From contig NZ_CP033116.1 in assembly GCF_009497895.1 (NCBI RefSeq), positions 1,550,001 to 1,614,000 on the forward strand: a DNA stretch of 64,000 nucleotides, in the 5' to 3' direction. The DNA is from Halopseudomonas pelagia (GTDB lineage: Bacteria; Pseudomonadota; Gammaproteobacteria; Pseudomonadales; Pseudomonadaceae). Below the pieces are notes generated by a model. The model had not been told where the DNA came from. It did not search any database and was given only the letters and a program-made list of their open reading frames with translations. A program made the translations under genes and the position numbers. Positions 47,959-56,445 of this stretch are shown piece after piece (the first letter of the stretch is position 1; each line of letters begins with the position of its first letter).

Positions 47959-49425
47959 TCAGAAGCTTTTGAGGATTTCGCGCTGATTGGCGAGATCCTG
48001 CTGCCTGGCGTCAATACGTGCGCTCATGACGTAATTGTCGCCCGCGCGCCTGGCCGCCAGGTCAAGTTGCTGGCCTGCCTGGTCCAGGTCGCCGGCGAGC
48101 ATGAAGTACTCGGCCCTGGCCAGATGTACGCCGAGAATATTACCCGCCAAACCACGAATTTCGGCTGCCAGATACCAGACATCCGGATCACTGCTGCGCT
48201 GGGCGGCGAGTTTGTCGATGGCTTGCTCTGCTTCCTGGTAACGCGTGGCACGCAACAGCATGTCGGCCCGCGCTTCCAGTAACGGGTAGTTGCCTGGATT
48301 TATCTGCAGCAGTCGGTCGATTCGGCCAAGTGCCTGATCCAGGCGGTTCTGTGCGGCGTCAAGCTCCACTGCTGCCAGAGTGACGGTGACGTTATCCGGA
48401 TATTCCTCAAGCAGAGGTTCAAGCGCCTCTGTTGCTTCCGCATACTGTGCGCTGCGGGTCAATGCCAGTACCAGCCCGTAGCGCGCCGCGGCGTGGTCAC
48501 CCTCATGCTCGTCCAGCAGAATGCGAAAGCGCTGCACTGCCAGGCCAGGATTGCGTTCGTGGTGCAATTGCACACGCGCGCGCATCATTTGATATTCCAC
48601 GCTGTCACGCCGACCATCGCCAGGTAATTGCTCGGCGCGGTTACGCGAGTCGGCAATCCGCGACTGGTTGACCGGGTGAGTCAGCAAAAATTCGGGCGGA
48701 GTGCGACTGAATCGGCTCAGTCGGGCCAGGCGCTCGAACATATCCGGCATGGCGGTAGGATCGTACCCGGCGTTGTCGAGATTTAGCAGGCCGATACGGT
48801 CGGCCTCCTGTTCATTCTGGCGTGAGAAGCGACGCTGCTCCTGGATCGCGGCTGCCTGAGTCGAGGCCAGGGCAGCAAAGCCGGCGTCACCGCCGCCGGC
48901 CGCAGCCAGTATTACGCTGGCCAGCATCGCGGTCATGACCGGTATGCGCATACGCTGCTGTTGTTCCAGGCCGCGAGAAAAATGCCGCTGCGAGAGGTGA
49001 GCCAGTTCATGTGCCATCACCGAGGCGAACTCTGCCTCGGTATGGGCGTTGAGAAACAGCCCGCCGTTGACGCCAACGACTCCGCCGGGAGCGGCAAAAG
49101 CGTTCAGCTGCGGACTTTCTATCAGGACAAACGTCAGGCGCGGATCACTTAACTGACTGGTCTCGGCCAGACTGAAAACGTGCCGTTCAATGAAGTCCTT
49201 CAGCAACGGATCATCCATGGTCGCCACTGAGCCACGCAGCATGGAAAGCCAGGCCCGGCCGAGTTGGTATTCCTGCTCGCGGGACATGAGCGATGAACTG
49301 GTGTCGCCCAGAGAGGGCAGGTTGAACTCATCCGCCTGCGCCGCTTGAGGCACAGCGATGGTGGTCAGTACGCAAAAGGCCAGCGTCTTGACCATTGCCA
49401 AGGTTACAAACGGGTTGAATTGCAT
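47959..49425 (-). CDS. bepA: Outer-membrane assembly metalloprotease/chaperone BepA
   Basis: The 488-residue periplasmic protein has a signal peptide (ending AAQADE), an M48 zinc protease domain with HELAH (H139, E140, H143) and a TPR-rich C-terminal half (about 260-480). BepA assists BAM in assembling LptD and degrades stalled proteins. The start at 49425 (MQFNPF) gives a clean signal peptide. It is divergent from the TusA-like gene. Confidence 0.92.
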   Translation of the reverse strand: MQFNPFVTLAMVKTLAFCVLTTIAVPQAAQADEFNLPSLGDTSSSLMSREQEYQLGRAWLSMLRGSVATMDDPLLKDFIERHVFSLAETSQLSDPRLTFVLIESPQLNAFAAPGGVVGVNGGLFLNAHTEAEFASVMAHELAHLSQRHFSRGLEQQQRMRIPVMTAMLASVILAAAGGGDAGFAALASTQAAAIQEQRRFSRQNEQEADRIGLLNLDNAGYDPTAMPDMFERLARLSRFSRTPPEFLLTHPVNQSRIADSRNRAEQLPGDGRRDSVEYQMMRARVQLHHERNPGLAVQRFRILLDEHEGDHAAARYGLVLALTRSAQYAEATEALEPLLEEYPDNVTVTLAAVELDAAQNRLDQALGRIDRLLQINPGNYPLLEARADMLLRATRYQEAEQAIDKLAAQRSSDPDVWYLAAEIRGLAGNILGVHLARAEYFMLAGDLDQAGQQLDLAARRAGDNYVMSARIDARQQDLANQREILKSF

Positions 49426-49512
49426 GATTACCTTTGCGCCTGTCCGGATTGGGGTGTCTGCGTGAGTCCATGCAGAGCTATACTGTAACACTTGCTACTG
49501 AGGAGTTTACGC

Positions 49513-49773
49513 ATGGCGGCTGATCCAACAGCGCTGAAAATCGATCACGATGTGTCCCGCACTCTGGATGCTCGAGGTTTGTCCTGTCCGCTGCCGCTGC
49601 TCAAGACCAAGCTGGAGCTGAATACCATGAAGGCGGATGAGATTCTGCATGTGCTGGCGACCGACGCTGGTTCGCAACGTGATCTTCAGCGCTTCTCTGA
49701 ACTGTCTGGCAACAAACTGATTGCAGCTGAGATATTGGACGACGAGTTTCATTATTGGTTGCGCAAGAGGTGA
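49513..49773 (+). CDS. TusA-family sulfurtransferase-like protein (PA1006-like)
   Basis: The 86-residue protein has the SirA/TusA fold with the persulfide-carrying Cys in LDARGLSCPLPLLKTK (C25). P. aeruginosa PA1006, at the same position, is reported to affect molybdenum homeostasis, nitrate respiration and biofilm, as I recall. TusA proteins hand sulfur to tRNA thiolation or cofactor synthesis. It ends 12 bases before the next gene start and is likely co-transcribed with it. Confidence 0.85.
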   Translation: MAADPTALKIDHDVSRTLDARGLSCPLPLLKTKLELNTMKADEILHVLATDAGSQRDLQRFSELSGNKLIAAEILDDEFHYWLRKR

Positions 49774-49784
49774 GATCAACAGGT

Positions 49785-50891
49785 ATGTTGAAGGTTTTCC
49801 AGGGGTGGATGCACCGCTATTTCTCCGACGAAGAAGCGGTAGTGCTGGCGGTGGTGTTGGCGTTGGGCTTTGCCATTATCATCAGCTTTGGTGACAAACT
49901 TGCGCCCCTGCTTACCGGTTTGGTGTTGGCGTATCTGCTGCAGGGTCTGGTGACCTTGTTGCGCCGCTGGCATGTCCCGCACGCACTCTCGGTATGGCTG
50001 GTCTTTCTGCTTTTTCTCGGCGCGCTGTCTGCATTGCTTGGTGTTGTGGTGCCGCTGGTTTGGAGGCAGATCACCAATTTGTTCAATGAGCTGCCGCGCA
50101 TGTTGGTGCAGTGGCAGGCTCAGCTTGAACACTTGCCCGAGCAATATCCGGCACTCATCTCCCAGGGACAGATTGAGCGATTAATCGGCTCTATAAATGG
50201 TGAACTGGGGCAGTTCGGGCAGTGGGTGCTTTCTCAATCTCTGGCCAGCCTGCCGATGCTGGTGACCATTCTGGTCTATCTGGTACTGGTACCGATTCTG
50301 GTGTTTTTCTTTCTGATGGATAACCAGAAGATCAGCAACTGGATGGTCAGCCAGTTGCCCCGTGAGCGCCGACTGATGAACCAGGTGTGGACGGAGATGA
50401 ATCAGCAGATTGCCAATTATATCCGTGGCAAGGTGATCGAGATTCTGATTGTTGGCGCGGTGAGCTACATCTGTTTTGCGGTGCTCAAGGTCAACTACGC
50501 AGCACTGCTGGCTGTGGTGGTGGGGCTCTCGGTATTGGTACCCTATATTGGCGCAACGGTGGCGACCATACCGGTAGCGCTCATTGGCCTGTTCCAGTGG
50601 GGGCTGGGCAATGAGTTCATGGTGCTGATGATCGTCTATGCGGTTATTCAAGCGCTGGATGGCAATGTGCTGGTGCCTATCCTGTTCTCAGAGGCGGTCA
50701 ACCTGCATCCAGTGGCGATCATCGCGGCGATATTGATTTTTGGTGGGTTGTGGGGTTTCTGGGGAATATTTTTTGCCATACCGTTGGCGACGCTGTTCAA
50801 GGCAGTGCTGTACGCATGGCCGCGTGGCGTGGAAGCGGCCCATGACGCCGCCCCGGTCGGGCACCCGGGAACGGCGGAGCAGCTCGACTGA
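49785..50891 (+). CDS. AI-2E family transporter (PerM-like permease)
   Basis: The 368-residue inner-membrane protein has about eight helices and family motifs such as VYLVLVPILVFFFLMDNQKI, IANYIRGKVIEILIVGAVSYI and VLVPYIGATVATIPVALIGL. Family members are proposed exporters, some for AI-2 or Na+/H+ exchange; no substrate is set for this branch. The start at 49785 follows AACAGG. Confidence 0.88.
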   Translation: MLKVFQGWMHRYFSDEEAVVLAVVLALGFAIIISFGDKLAPLLTGLVLAYLLQGLVTLLRRWHVPHALSVWLVFLLFLGALSALLGVVVPLVWRQITNLFNELPRMLVQWQAQLEHLPEQYPALISQGQIERLIGSINGELGQFGQWVLSQSLASLPMLVTILVYLVLVPILVFFFLMDNQKISNWMVSQLPRERRLMNQVWTEMNQQIANYIRGKVIEILIVGAVSYICFAVLKVNYAALLAVVVGLSVLVPYIGATVATIPVALIGLFQWGLGNEFMVLMIVYAVIQALDGNVLVPILFSEAVNLHPVAIIAAILIFGGLWGFWGIFFAIPLATLFKAVLYAWPRGVEAAHDAAPVGHPGTAEQLD

Positions 50892-51362
50892 TCAGCCGTT
50901 CAATTCCTGAGCGGCTTGCAATACTTCGGCGACATGCCCTTTGACTTTGACCTTGCGCCACTCACGACGCAACACGCCCTGTTTGTCGATCAGGAAGGTA
51001 CTGCGTTCGATCCCTTCGTATTCTTTGCCATACATCTGCTTCAGCTTAATCACATCAAACAGTCGGCAGAGGCTCTCATCGCCGTCGCTGATCAGTTCGA
51101 AGGGAAAGCTTTGCTTGGACTTGAAGTTCTCATGGGTGCGCAGGCTGTCCTTGGATACCCCAAGAATCAGCGTGTGAGCAGCGACGAAGTCGGCGTGCAT
51201 ATCGCGGAAGTCCTGGCCCTGGGTGGTGCAGCCAGGGGTATTGTCCTTGGGGTAGAAATAGATCACCAGTTGAGTGCCAGCGAGGGTCGCAAGATTGACC
51301 TCCTGCCCGCCGGTCGCCTGTGCGCTGAAGTCGGGAACGGGTTTGTCCAGAGTGACGCTCAT
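50892..51362 (-). CDS. bcp: Thiol peroxidase Bcp/PrxQ
   Basis: The 156-residue peroxiredoxin has the peroxidatic Cys in PGCTTQGQDF (C45), within YFYPKDNTPGCT. The usual resolving Cys five residues later is missing; another Cys at 99 (ESLCRLF) could serve. Bcp reduces hydroperoxides with thioredoxin. In the same direction, gcvR lies just upstream (27-base gap). Confidence 0.93.
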   Translation of the reverse strand: MSVTLDKPVPDFSAQATGGQEVNLATLAGTQLVIYFYPKDNTPGCTTQGQDFRDMHADFVAAHTLILGVSKDSLRTHENFKSKQSFPFELISDGDESLCRLFDVIKLKQMYGKEYEGIERSTFLIDKQGVLRREWRKVKVKGHVAEVLQAAQELNG

Positions 51363-51389
51363 ATTGATACCTCTAGCCGGGTATGGGAA

Positions 51390-51947
51390 TTAATGAATAG
51401 GTCGCCAGGGTTCAATCACGGCGTCCAGGTTCAGCTCATCGCAAAAGTCGAGAAACTGTTCGCGCAACCAGCTGAGCTGGGTCTTGGCCGGGATGGCGAT
51501 AGTCAGTGTCATATTCAGCATGGCGGTGCCGGTGTGCTGGGCCATGTAGGTAAAGCTGAACAACTCCTCGATCTCGATCTCGATCTGCTGGAAGAAAGTG
51601 CAGAGCTCCGCGCACAATTCAGGACGCTGGGCGGCGGTTACAAACACATTGTAGGGAAGAGCCTGCGGACGCTCCTCCAGGCTACGGCTGCGGTTCATCG
51701 ATAGCGTCAGATGCTCGCGCTTGGCAATGGTCAGCATCAGGGTTTCCAGTCGCGCCAGCGCGTCCCAGTTGCCGCTGACCTGTAGCAGCAGGGAAGTGCA
51801 GGTGCCGTGGCGGCTCATACGGCTGCTGACGATCAGGCAGCGCTGCTCAAGACACAGCCGCGTCAGAGTGGTGACCATGCTGGTGGTCTGCGAGCCCATG
51901 GCGTTGATCACCAAAAACTGATCACGTTGGCTATTGGCGGTGGACAT
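51390..51947 (-). CDS. gcvR: Glycine cleavage system repressor GcvR-like ACT protein
   Basis: The 185-residue protein has two ACT-like domains (LVINAMGSQTTSMVTTLTRL at about 13-32, and MTLTIAIPAKTQLSWLREQF near 138-157). In E. coli GcvR binds GcvA to repress glycine cleavage; in pseudomonads the role is less clear. The start at 51947 (MSTANSQ) follows AAGGAG. It is divergent from dapA across about 246 bases. Confidence 0.87.
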   Translation of the reverse strand: MSTANSQRDQFLVINAMGSQTTSMVTTLTRLCLEQRCLIVSSRMSRHGTCTSLLLQVSGNWDALARLETLMLTIAKREHLTLSMNRSRSLEERPQALPYNVFVTAAQRPELCAELCTFFQQIEIEIEELFSFTYMAQHTGTAMLNMTLTIAIPAKTQLSWLREQFLDFCDELNLDAVIEPWRPIH

Positions 51948-52193
51948 GATGCTCCTTGACGTGAGGGCGAGCCTGTTCCGAAGGATCGGCATCGGGCTAT
52001 CAGGGCTGCTATTGTCGCCGCCCACGTCAACGGGTTCAACATTCTATTAGGGCAGGATAGCCACGACAGTCAGCCCGGCACCCTGAAAGGCGTTCGCGGC
52101 CTTGATTGTCGGGGGAATTCTTCCCGGCTTCCCTTGTGCTGGCTGCACGGCGAAAGTACCATTGCGGGTCAATGTTTCAACTGGAGCAGTTGC

Positions 52194-53069
52194 ATGATCG
52201 CAGGCAGCCTGGTGGCGCTGGTTACACCCATGGATTCACGTGGAGGCCTGGATTGGCTGGCCCTTGAGCGGCTTATCGACTTTCACCTGGAAAATGGTAC
52301 TGATGGCATTGTCGCTGTCGGCACAACCGGTGAGTCGGCTACCTTGAGCATGAGCGAGCATAAGGAAGCCATTCGGCGCGTTGTTGATCAAGTAGCTGGC
52401 CGCGTTCCGGTGATAGCCGGCACGGGCGCCAACTCCACGCGCGAGGCCGTCGAGCTGACGGAGTCGGCCCGGAGCGTCAATGCTGATGCCTGTTTGCTGG
52501 TAACGCCGTATTACAACAAGCCGACCCAGGAAGGACTGTATCAGCACTATCGTTTTATTGCCGAAGCAGTGGATATTCCGCAGATTCTTTATAACGTGCC
52601 GGGCCGCACGGCCTGCGACATGTTGCCGGAGACGGTAGAGCGTCTGGCCGATACGCCGAATATCATCGGTATCAAGGAAGCCACTGGCGATCTGCAGCGT
52701 GCTCGCGAGCTGATTGACCGCGTAGGGGATCGCATGGCGGTGTATTCCGGCGATGACCCGACCGCGGTGGAATTGATCCTGATGGGCGGCAAAGGCAACA
52801 TTTCAGTGACGTCCAATGTCGCTCCCAAGGCGATGCACGACCTTTGCGCTGCTGCATTGAGGGGCGATGTCGACACGGCAAGGCGTATCAATGAGTCGCT
52901 GATGCCACTGCACAAGGCACTCTTTATCGAGTCCAATCCCATACCGGTGAAATGGGCGCTGCATGAGATGGGTCTGATGGGCGATGGCTTGCGCCTGCCC
53001 CTTACGCCCCTGAGCGACCGTTGCCATGAGACGGTTCGTAACGCCCTGCGTGAATGCGGTGTGTTGTGA
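52194..53069 (+). CDS. dapA: 4-hydroxy-tetrahydrodipicolinate synthase DapA
   Basis: The 291-residue aldolase has T44-T45 in [10 protein letters not shown]133 in ILYNVPGRT and Schiff-base K161 in GIKEATGD. It condenses pyruvate with aspartate semialdehyde for lysine and diaminopimelate. The start at 52194 gives the standard N-terminus [13 protein letters not shown], after GGAGCAG. bamC follows 38 bases downstream, a conserved pair. Confidence 0.97.
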   Translation: MIAGSLVALVTPMDSRGGLDWLALERLIDFHLENGTDGIVAVGTTGESATLSMSEHKEAIRRVVDQVAGRVPVIAGTGANSTREAVELTESARSVNADACLLVTPYYNKPTQEGLYQHYRFIAEAVDIPQILYNVPGRTACDMLPETVERLADTPNIIGIKEATGDLQRARELIDRVGDRMAVYSGDDPTAVELILMGGKGNISVTSNVAPKAMHDLCAAALRGDVDTARRINESLMPLHKALFIESNPIPVKWALHEMGLMGDGLRLPLTPLSDRCHETVRNALRECGVL

Positions 53070-53107
53070 GCGGTACTCGACGACTTAATTTCAGCAAGGA
53101 AATCATT

Positions 53108-54214
53108 ATGAAGCCTGTACTGGGTGCTCTATCAGTCGTGCTGCTGGGCAGCCTAAGCGGTTGTGGGTACATCTATGGTGAGGATGGCTACTTCCGTGAC
53201 CGCGGCTCCGATTACCAGGCGGCGCAGATCAAGCCCAGAATGGAGGTTCCAGATGGCATTGAAAGTAAGCCGATTGGCGATCTGCTTCCGGTGCCCGGCC
53301 AGGTAACGGGCAACCAGGAGTTTGACGAATTCGAGATGCCAAGGCCGCAAGCCATGCTGGTCAGCGCAGAAGCTTCTGAATTTTCCTTGCAGCAGGATGA
53401 TGCCAGACGCTGGGTTCATGCACAGCGCAGCCCTGCAGATACCTGGCCGTTGGTCAGACAGTTCTGGAATGATTACCAGGTGGGTGTCGCATCTGAATCA
53501 GCCAATCTTGGCGAAGTGGAGACTGACTGGCTCGCCTTTGACGTGCAATCAGATAACCCGCTGGTGCGGCGGATTTCTCCGGCGTTGGGTGAGGGTCGCA
53601 GCGAGGAAGACGAGCACCGCTTCCGCATGCGCGTTGAGCCTGGCGTCCAGTCGGGCAGCAGCGAGATCTTCATACTGCACACCCACCGCAGCCAGGGCGG
53701 CAATCGAGATGAATGGCCGGAGAGCTCCGACAACCTCAATCTTGAACGCGCGGTGCTGGCCGAGTTGGAAAGTTATCTGAGCCAGTCGCGTGCCGATGGC
53801 AGCACCTCACTGGTCGCGTCGCAGGAAGGTCTGATCGCCCAGCGCGCGACCTTGGATGAGGATGGCGCAGGTAACGCAGTGCTGAATATTCAGTCGGACT
53901 TCAATCGCACCTGGGCCGCCGTCGGTGACGCATTGGGCCAGGCCGACATACTGGTAACGGATCTGGACCGCAGCAGCGGCGTCTATTATGTCGATCTGGA
54001 TCAGACAGCCAGCAGTCAACAGGAAAAGCCGGGCTTTTTTGGACGCCTGTTTGGTCGGGATGAGGATGAAGAGGTAACTGCTCGTCCGTTGCAGGTTCGC
54101 CTTACCCAGGTCAGCAATGGCGTTCAGGTCACCGTGGAGCGGAGTATTGAAACGGCAGCTGAGGGAGATGAAGCCCAGGCGCTGCTCACCCGTATTCGCG
54201 ACAACTTGAATTGA
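53108..54214 (+). CDS. bamC: Outer-membrane assembly lipoprotein BamC
   Basis: The 368-residue lipoprotein has lipobox LSGC (C19), the conserved unstructured stretch that binds BamD (YGEDGYFRDRGSDYQAAQ), and two helix-grip domains (about 120-230 and 260-368). BamC belongs to the BAM complex that inserts outer-membrane proteins. The start at 53108 puts the lipobox at the correct distance. Confidence 0.94.
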   Translation: MKPVLGALSVVLLGSLSGCGYIYGEDGYFRDRGSDYQAAQIKPRMEVPDGIESKPIGDLLPVPGQVTGNQEFDEFEMPRPQAMLVSAEASEFSLQQDDARRWVHAQRSPADTWPLVRQFWNDYQVGVASESANLGEVETDWLAFDVQSDNPLVRRISPALGEGRSEEDEHRFRMRVEPGVQSGSSEIFILHTHRSQGGNRDEWPESSDNLNLERAVLAELESYLSQSRADGSTSLVASQEGLIAQRATLDEDGAGNAVLNIQSDFNRTWAAVGDALGQADILVTDLDRSSGVYYVDLDQTASSQQEKPGFFGRLFGRDEDEEVTARPLQVRLTQVSNGVQVTVERSIETAAEGDEAQALLTRIRDNLN

Positions 54215-54230
54215 GGGCAATAGGCTAGCC

Positions 54231-55013
54231 GTGCGTTATTGTTCCCTCGGCAGTGGCAGCAAAGGTAATGCAACTGTCGTCGAGTACGGCCGGACCCGTG
54301 TGCTGGTGGATTGCGGGTTCAGCTTGCGCGCCACGGAGCAGCGTCTGGCCGCCGCCGGGCTGAATGCGCGGCAGCTCAGCGCGATACTGGTGACTCACGA
54401 GCATAGCGATCATATCAACGGCGTCCAGCGCCTGGCTCGGCGGTATCAGTTACCGGTATATATGACCGCAGGAACCGGCCGCGCTATTGCCGATGCCGAT
54501 TTATCCTATGAGCGAATCCAGCTGGACTGCGGTTTCACGATTGGAGATTTGCAGGTATTGCCCGTTGCAGTGCCGCATGACGCCCGGGAGCCTTGCCAGT
54601 TCATATTCGATAACGGCCAGCATCGATTCGGCATTCTGACTGACGTTGGCAACATCACGCCATGGATAATCGAGCGTTACAGTGGTCTGGACGGCCTGTT
54701 TCTGGAGGCCAATTATGATCCTCAGATGCTCGCCGAAGGGCCTTATCCGCCCAGTTTGCGAGCGCGGGTTGCGGGTGATCTGGGGCATCTGAGCAACCAG
54801 CAGGCGGCGGGACTGTTGCAGGCGATCGATCGAACCAAGCTCAAGCATGTCGCCATCGCGCACATCAGCGAGAAGAATAACCGGCCCGACCTGGCCATGG
54901 GTGAGCTTAGCCGCGCACTGCAGGGGTGGTCGGGTGATTTGCATCTGGCGGAACAGAATCAGGGCTTGCCCTGGCAAGATATTACGGGGCAACCCCTCAC
55001 GTTATGCGTATAG
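54231..55013 (+). CDS. MBL-fold hydrolase, PA1012/YycJ-like
   Basis: The 260-residue metallo-beta-lactamase-fold protein begins with RYCSLGSGSKGNATVVE and has the metal motif VTHEHSDHING, plus LTDVGNITP and AHISEKNNRPDLA, typical of YycJ/WalJ-like hydrolases. A role in DNA or wall maintenance is suspected in other bacteria, but not set here. Start is GTG 54231. It lies between bamC and purC as in P. aeruginosa. Confidence 0.87.
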   Translation: MRYCSLGSGSKGNATVVEYGRTRVLVDCGFSLRATEQRLAAAGLNARQLSAILVTHEHSDHINGVQRLARRYQLPVYMTAGTGRAIADADLSYERIQLDCGFTIGDLQVLPVAVPHDAREPCQFIFDNGQHRFGILTDVGNITPWIIERYSGLDGLFLEANYDPQMLAEGPYPPSLRARVAGDLGHLSNQQAAGLLQAIDRTKLKHVAIAHISEKNNRPDLAMGELSRALQGWSGDLHLAEQNQGLPWQDITGQPLTLCV

Positions 55014-55025
55014 CAGGAGCCGATA

Positions 55026-55739
55026 ATGGAAAAACGCACTGAACTCTATCGTGGCAAGGCAAAATCGGTTTACACCACCGATGATGCGGATCGTTTGATC
55101 CTGCTGTTTCGCAATGACACCTCTGCTTTCGACGGCAAGAAGATCGAGCAGTTGGATCGCAAGGGCATGGTCAACAACCGCTTTAACGCCTTTATCATGG
55201 AAAAGCTAGAGGCGGCCGGGGTGCCGACTCAGTTCGACGCGCTGCTCTCCGACACCGAAGTGCTGGTCAAAAAGCTGGATATGATTCCGGTCGAATGCGT
55301 GGTGCGCAATTACGCCGCCGGCAGTCTGGTCAAGCGCTTGGGCATTGAAGAAGGCACCGCTCTGGTCCCACCGACATTTGAGCTGTTTTTGAAAGACGAC
55401 GCCAAAGGCGACCCCTTCATCAACGCGTCTCATGTGGTCACTTTTGGCTGGGCCACCGCAGCGCAACTGGATCGCATGCAGGAACTGACCCTGATGGTTA
55501 ACGCGATCCTCACCCAGTTGTTTGATCAAGCGGGCCTGATGCTGGTCGACTTCAAACTGGAATTCGGCCTGTTCAAGGGCGAGATCGTGTTGGGCGATGA
55601 GTTCAGCCCTGACGGCTGCCGCCTGTGGGACAAGGAAACCGGCAAGAAGATGGACAAGGACCGCTTCCGTCAGGGGCTTGGTGGCGTCATTGAAGCCTAC
55701 GAAGAAGTCGCCCAGCGTCTGGGTGTGTCTCTACCCTAG
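55026..55739 (+). CDS. purC: SAICAR synthetase PurC
   Basis: The 237-residue enzyme joins aspartate to CAIR in purine synthesis. Motifs: [33 protein letters not shown] at the N-terminus, [18 protein letters not shown], and [23 protein letters not shown]. It starts 12 bases after the MBL gene; AGGAG precedes the ATG. tRNA-Ser lies 55 bases downstream. Confidence 0.98.
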   Translation: MEKRTELYRGKAKSVYTTDDADRLILLFRNDTSAFDGKKIEQLDRKGMVNNRFNAFIMEKLEAAGVPTQFDALLSDTEVLVKKLDMIPVECVVRNYAAGSLVKRLGIEEGTALVPPTFELFLKDDAKGDPFINASHVVTFGWATAAQLDRMQELTLMVNAILTQLFDQAGLMLVDFKLEFGLFKGEIVLGDEFSPDGCRLWDKETGKKMDKDRFRQGLGGVIEAYEEVAQRLGVSLP

Positions 55740-55775
55740 CCAGCGCCGAACTGCTTCCGTCCACAGCGCCGCATC

Positions 55776-55784
55776 TGCTAAGAT
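55776..55784 (+). promoter_or_regulatory. Extended -10 promoter element of tRNA-Ser
   Basis: TGCTAAGAT is an extended -10 followed by a GCGCGCC discriminator and the tRNA at 55795. The -35 is weak (TTCCGT, 55755-55760). Confidence 0.5.
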
Positions 55785-55794
55785 GCGCGCCACT

Positions 55795-55884
55795 GGAGAG
55801 TTGCCGGAGTGGTCGAACGGGACGGATTCGAAATCCGTTGAACTGGCAACAGTTCCCAGGGTTCGAATCCCTGACTCTCCGCCA
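55795..55884 (+). tRNA. tRNA-Ser (anticodon CGA)
   Basis: This 90-base class II tRNA has the acceptor GGAGAGT pairing with ACTCTCC, an anticodon arm GGATTCGAAATCC (anticodon CGA), a long variable arm (GAACTGGCAACAGTTC), a T-arm CCAGGGTTCGAATCCCTG and an encoded CCA. It follows purC as in PAO1. Its 3' end and terminator are partly duplicated in inverted orientation at 56246-56295. Confidence 0.97.
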
Positions 55885-55925
55885 ATAAAGCAAAAAGCCC
55901 AGCTCAGCTGGGCTTTTTGCTTTAT
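55885..55925. terminator. tRNA-Ser terminator, 20-bp perfect palindrome
   Basis: The arms 55885-55904 and 55906-55925 are fully complementary around one base, with AAAAAGCCC and GGGCTTTTT at the centre. It works on both strands and begins directly at the tRNA end. Parts of it recur at 56079-56095 and 56246-56266. Confidence 0.93.
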
Positions 55926-56049
55926 CAGACGAGCTCTCGGTGAGAACCCTCGTTCGACCGAGCCTGCAAAGCAGGCGAAGGAACGTTGTCGCGCAGCGAC
56001 AACGGCCCCGTAGGGGTGAGGCGCCCCGCGCCGAATAATCCCTGACATG
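55909..56049 (+). repeat. Multi-hairpin direct repeat, copy 1
   Basis: This 141-base unit recurs at 56079-56219 (period 170) with three differences. It folds into five consecutive hairpins: CTCGGT/ACCGAG (55936-55941, 55957-55962); GCCTGC/GCAGGC (55962-55967, 55971-55976, loop AAA); CGTTGTCGC/GCGACAACG (55984-55992, 55996-56004, loop GCA); CCCC/GGGG (56006-56009, 56013-56016, loop GTA); GGCGC/GCGCC (56020-56024, 56028-56032, loop CCC). It has no coding sense. It may be a REP-like DNA element or a structured RNA. Confidence 0.85.
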
Positions 56050-56078
56050 CTGGTCCAGCCTGCACACTGTCACCTAGT

Positions 56079-56219
56079 TGGGCTTTTTGCTTTATCAGGC
56101 GAGCTCTCGGTGAGAACCCTCGTTCGACCGAGCCTGCAAAGCAGGCGAAGGAACGTTGTTGCGCAGCGACAACGGCCCCGGAGGGGTGAGGCGCCCCGCG
56201 CCGAATAATCCCTGACATG
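56079..56219 (+). repeat. Multi-hairpin direct repeat, copy 2
   Basis: This is the second copy of the 141-base unit, separated from copy 1 by 29 unrelated bases. The three differences (equivalent to 55929, 55990 and 56011) fall outside stems, turn a C-G pair into T-G in the third hairpin, or lie in the fourth loop, so every stem is kept. Confidence 0.85.
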
Positions 56220-56245
56220 ATGCTTCAGGATGCACGTCCTCGCTC

Positions 56246-56295
56246 AGCTGGGCTTTTTGCTGTATGGGCGGAGAGTCAGGAATTCGAACCCTGGG
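56246..56295 (-). repeat. Inverted partial copy of the tRNA-Ser 3' end and terminator
   Basis: Its reverse complement matches 55855-55904 at 47 of 50 positions. The 29 bases 56267-56295 equal the T-arm plus 3' acceptor strand of tRNA-Ser with one mismatch; the rest is the left arm of the terminator. It lacks the rest of the tRNA, so it is not a tRNA gene. It bounds the repeat region on the right. Confidence 0.85.
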
Positions 56296-56445
56296 TCAAC
56301 CGGCCGTGCTTTAAAGCGCTGTCACATAACTCCCACCTATCCGTCTTCAAATCTACGCATAAGCTTCATCTTTTTGCTGTCTGCCTGTCACCTGTGTTTC
56401 CCATCATGTTTCGGTCAAAACCAATAAACTGATGAGGAAAACCGG
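56296..56445 (+). promoter_or_regulatory. phoX leader with a possible Pho box
   Basis: CTGTCACATAACTCCCAC (56319-56336) resembles the PhoB box (two CTGTCAT units 11 bases apart), with 10 of 14 matches. A second CTGTCAC occurs at 56385-56391. PhoB control would fit a PhoX-type phosphatase, but the match is imperfect. GAGGAAAACCGG before the ATG carries the ribosome site. Confidence 0.35.

Noticed and set aside
55687..56218. Small minus-strand frames containing GESGIRTLG-type sequence
   Set aside because: These are translations of the antisense strand of tRNA-Ser and the hairpin repeats, a known kind of spurious protein entry.
56246..56295. Second tRNA-Ser gene
   Set aside because: Only the T-arm and acceptor 3' strand are present, in inverted orientation; no anticodon arm.
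55885..56300. CRISPR array
   Set aside because: There are just two long copies with unequal, non-spacer-like gaps and internal hairpins; no cas genes nearby.
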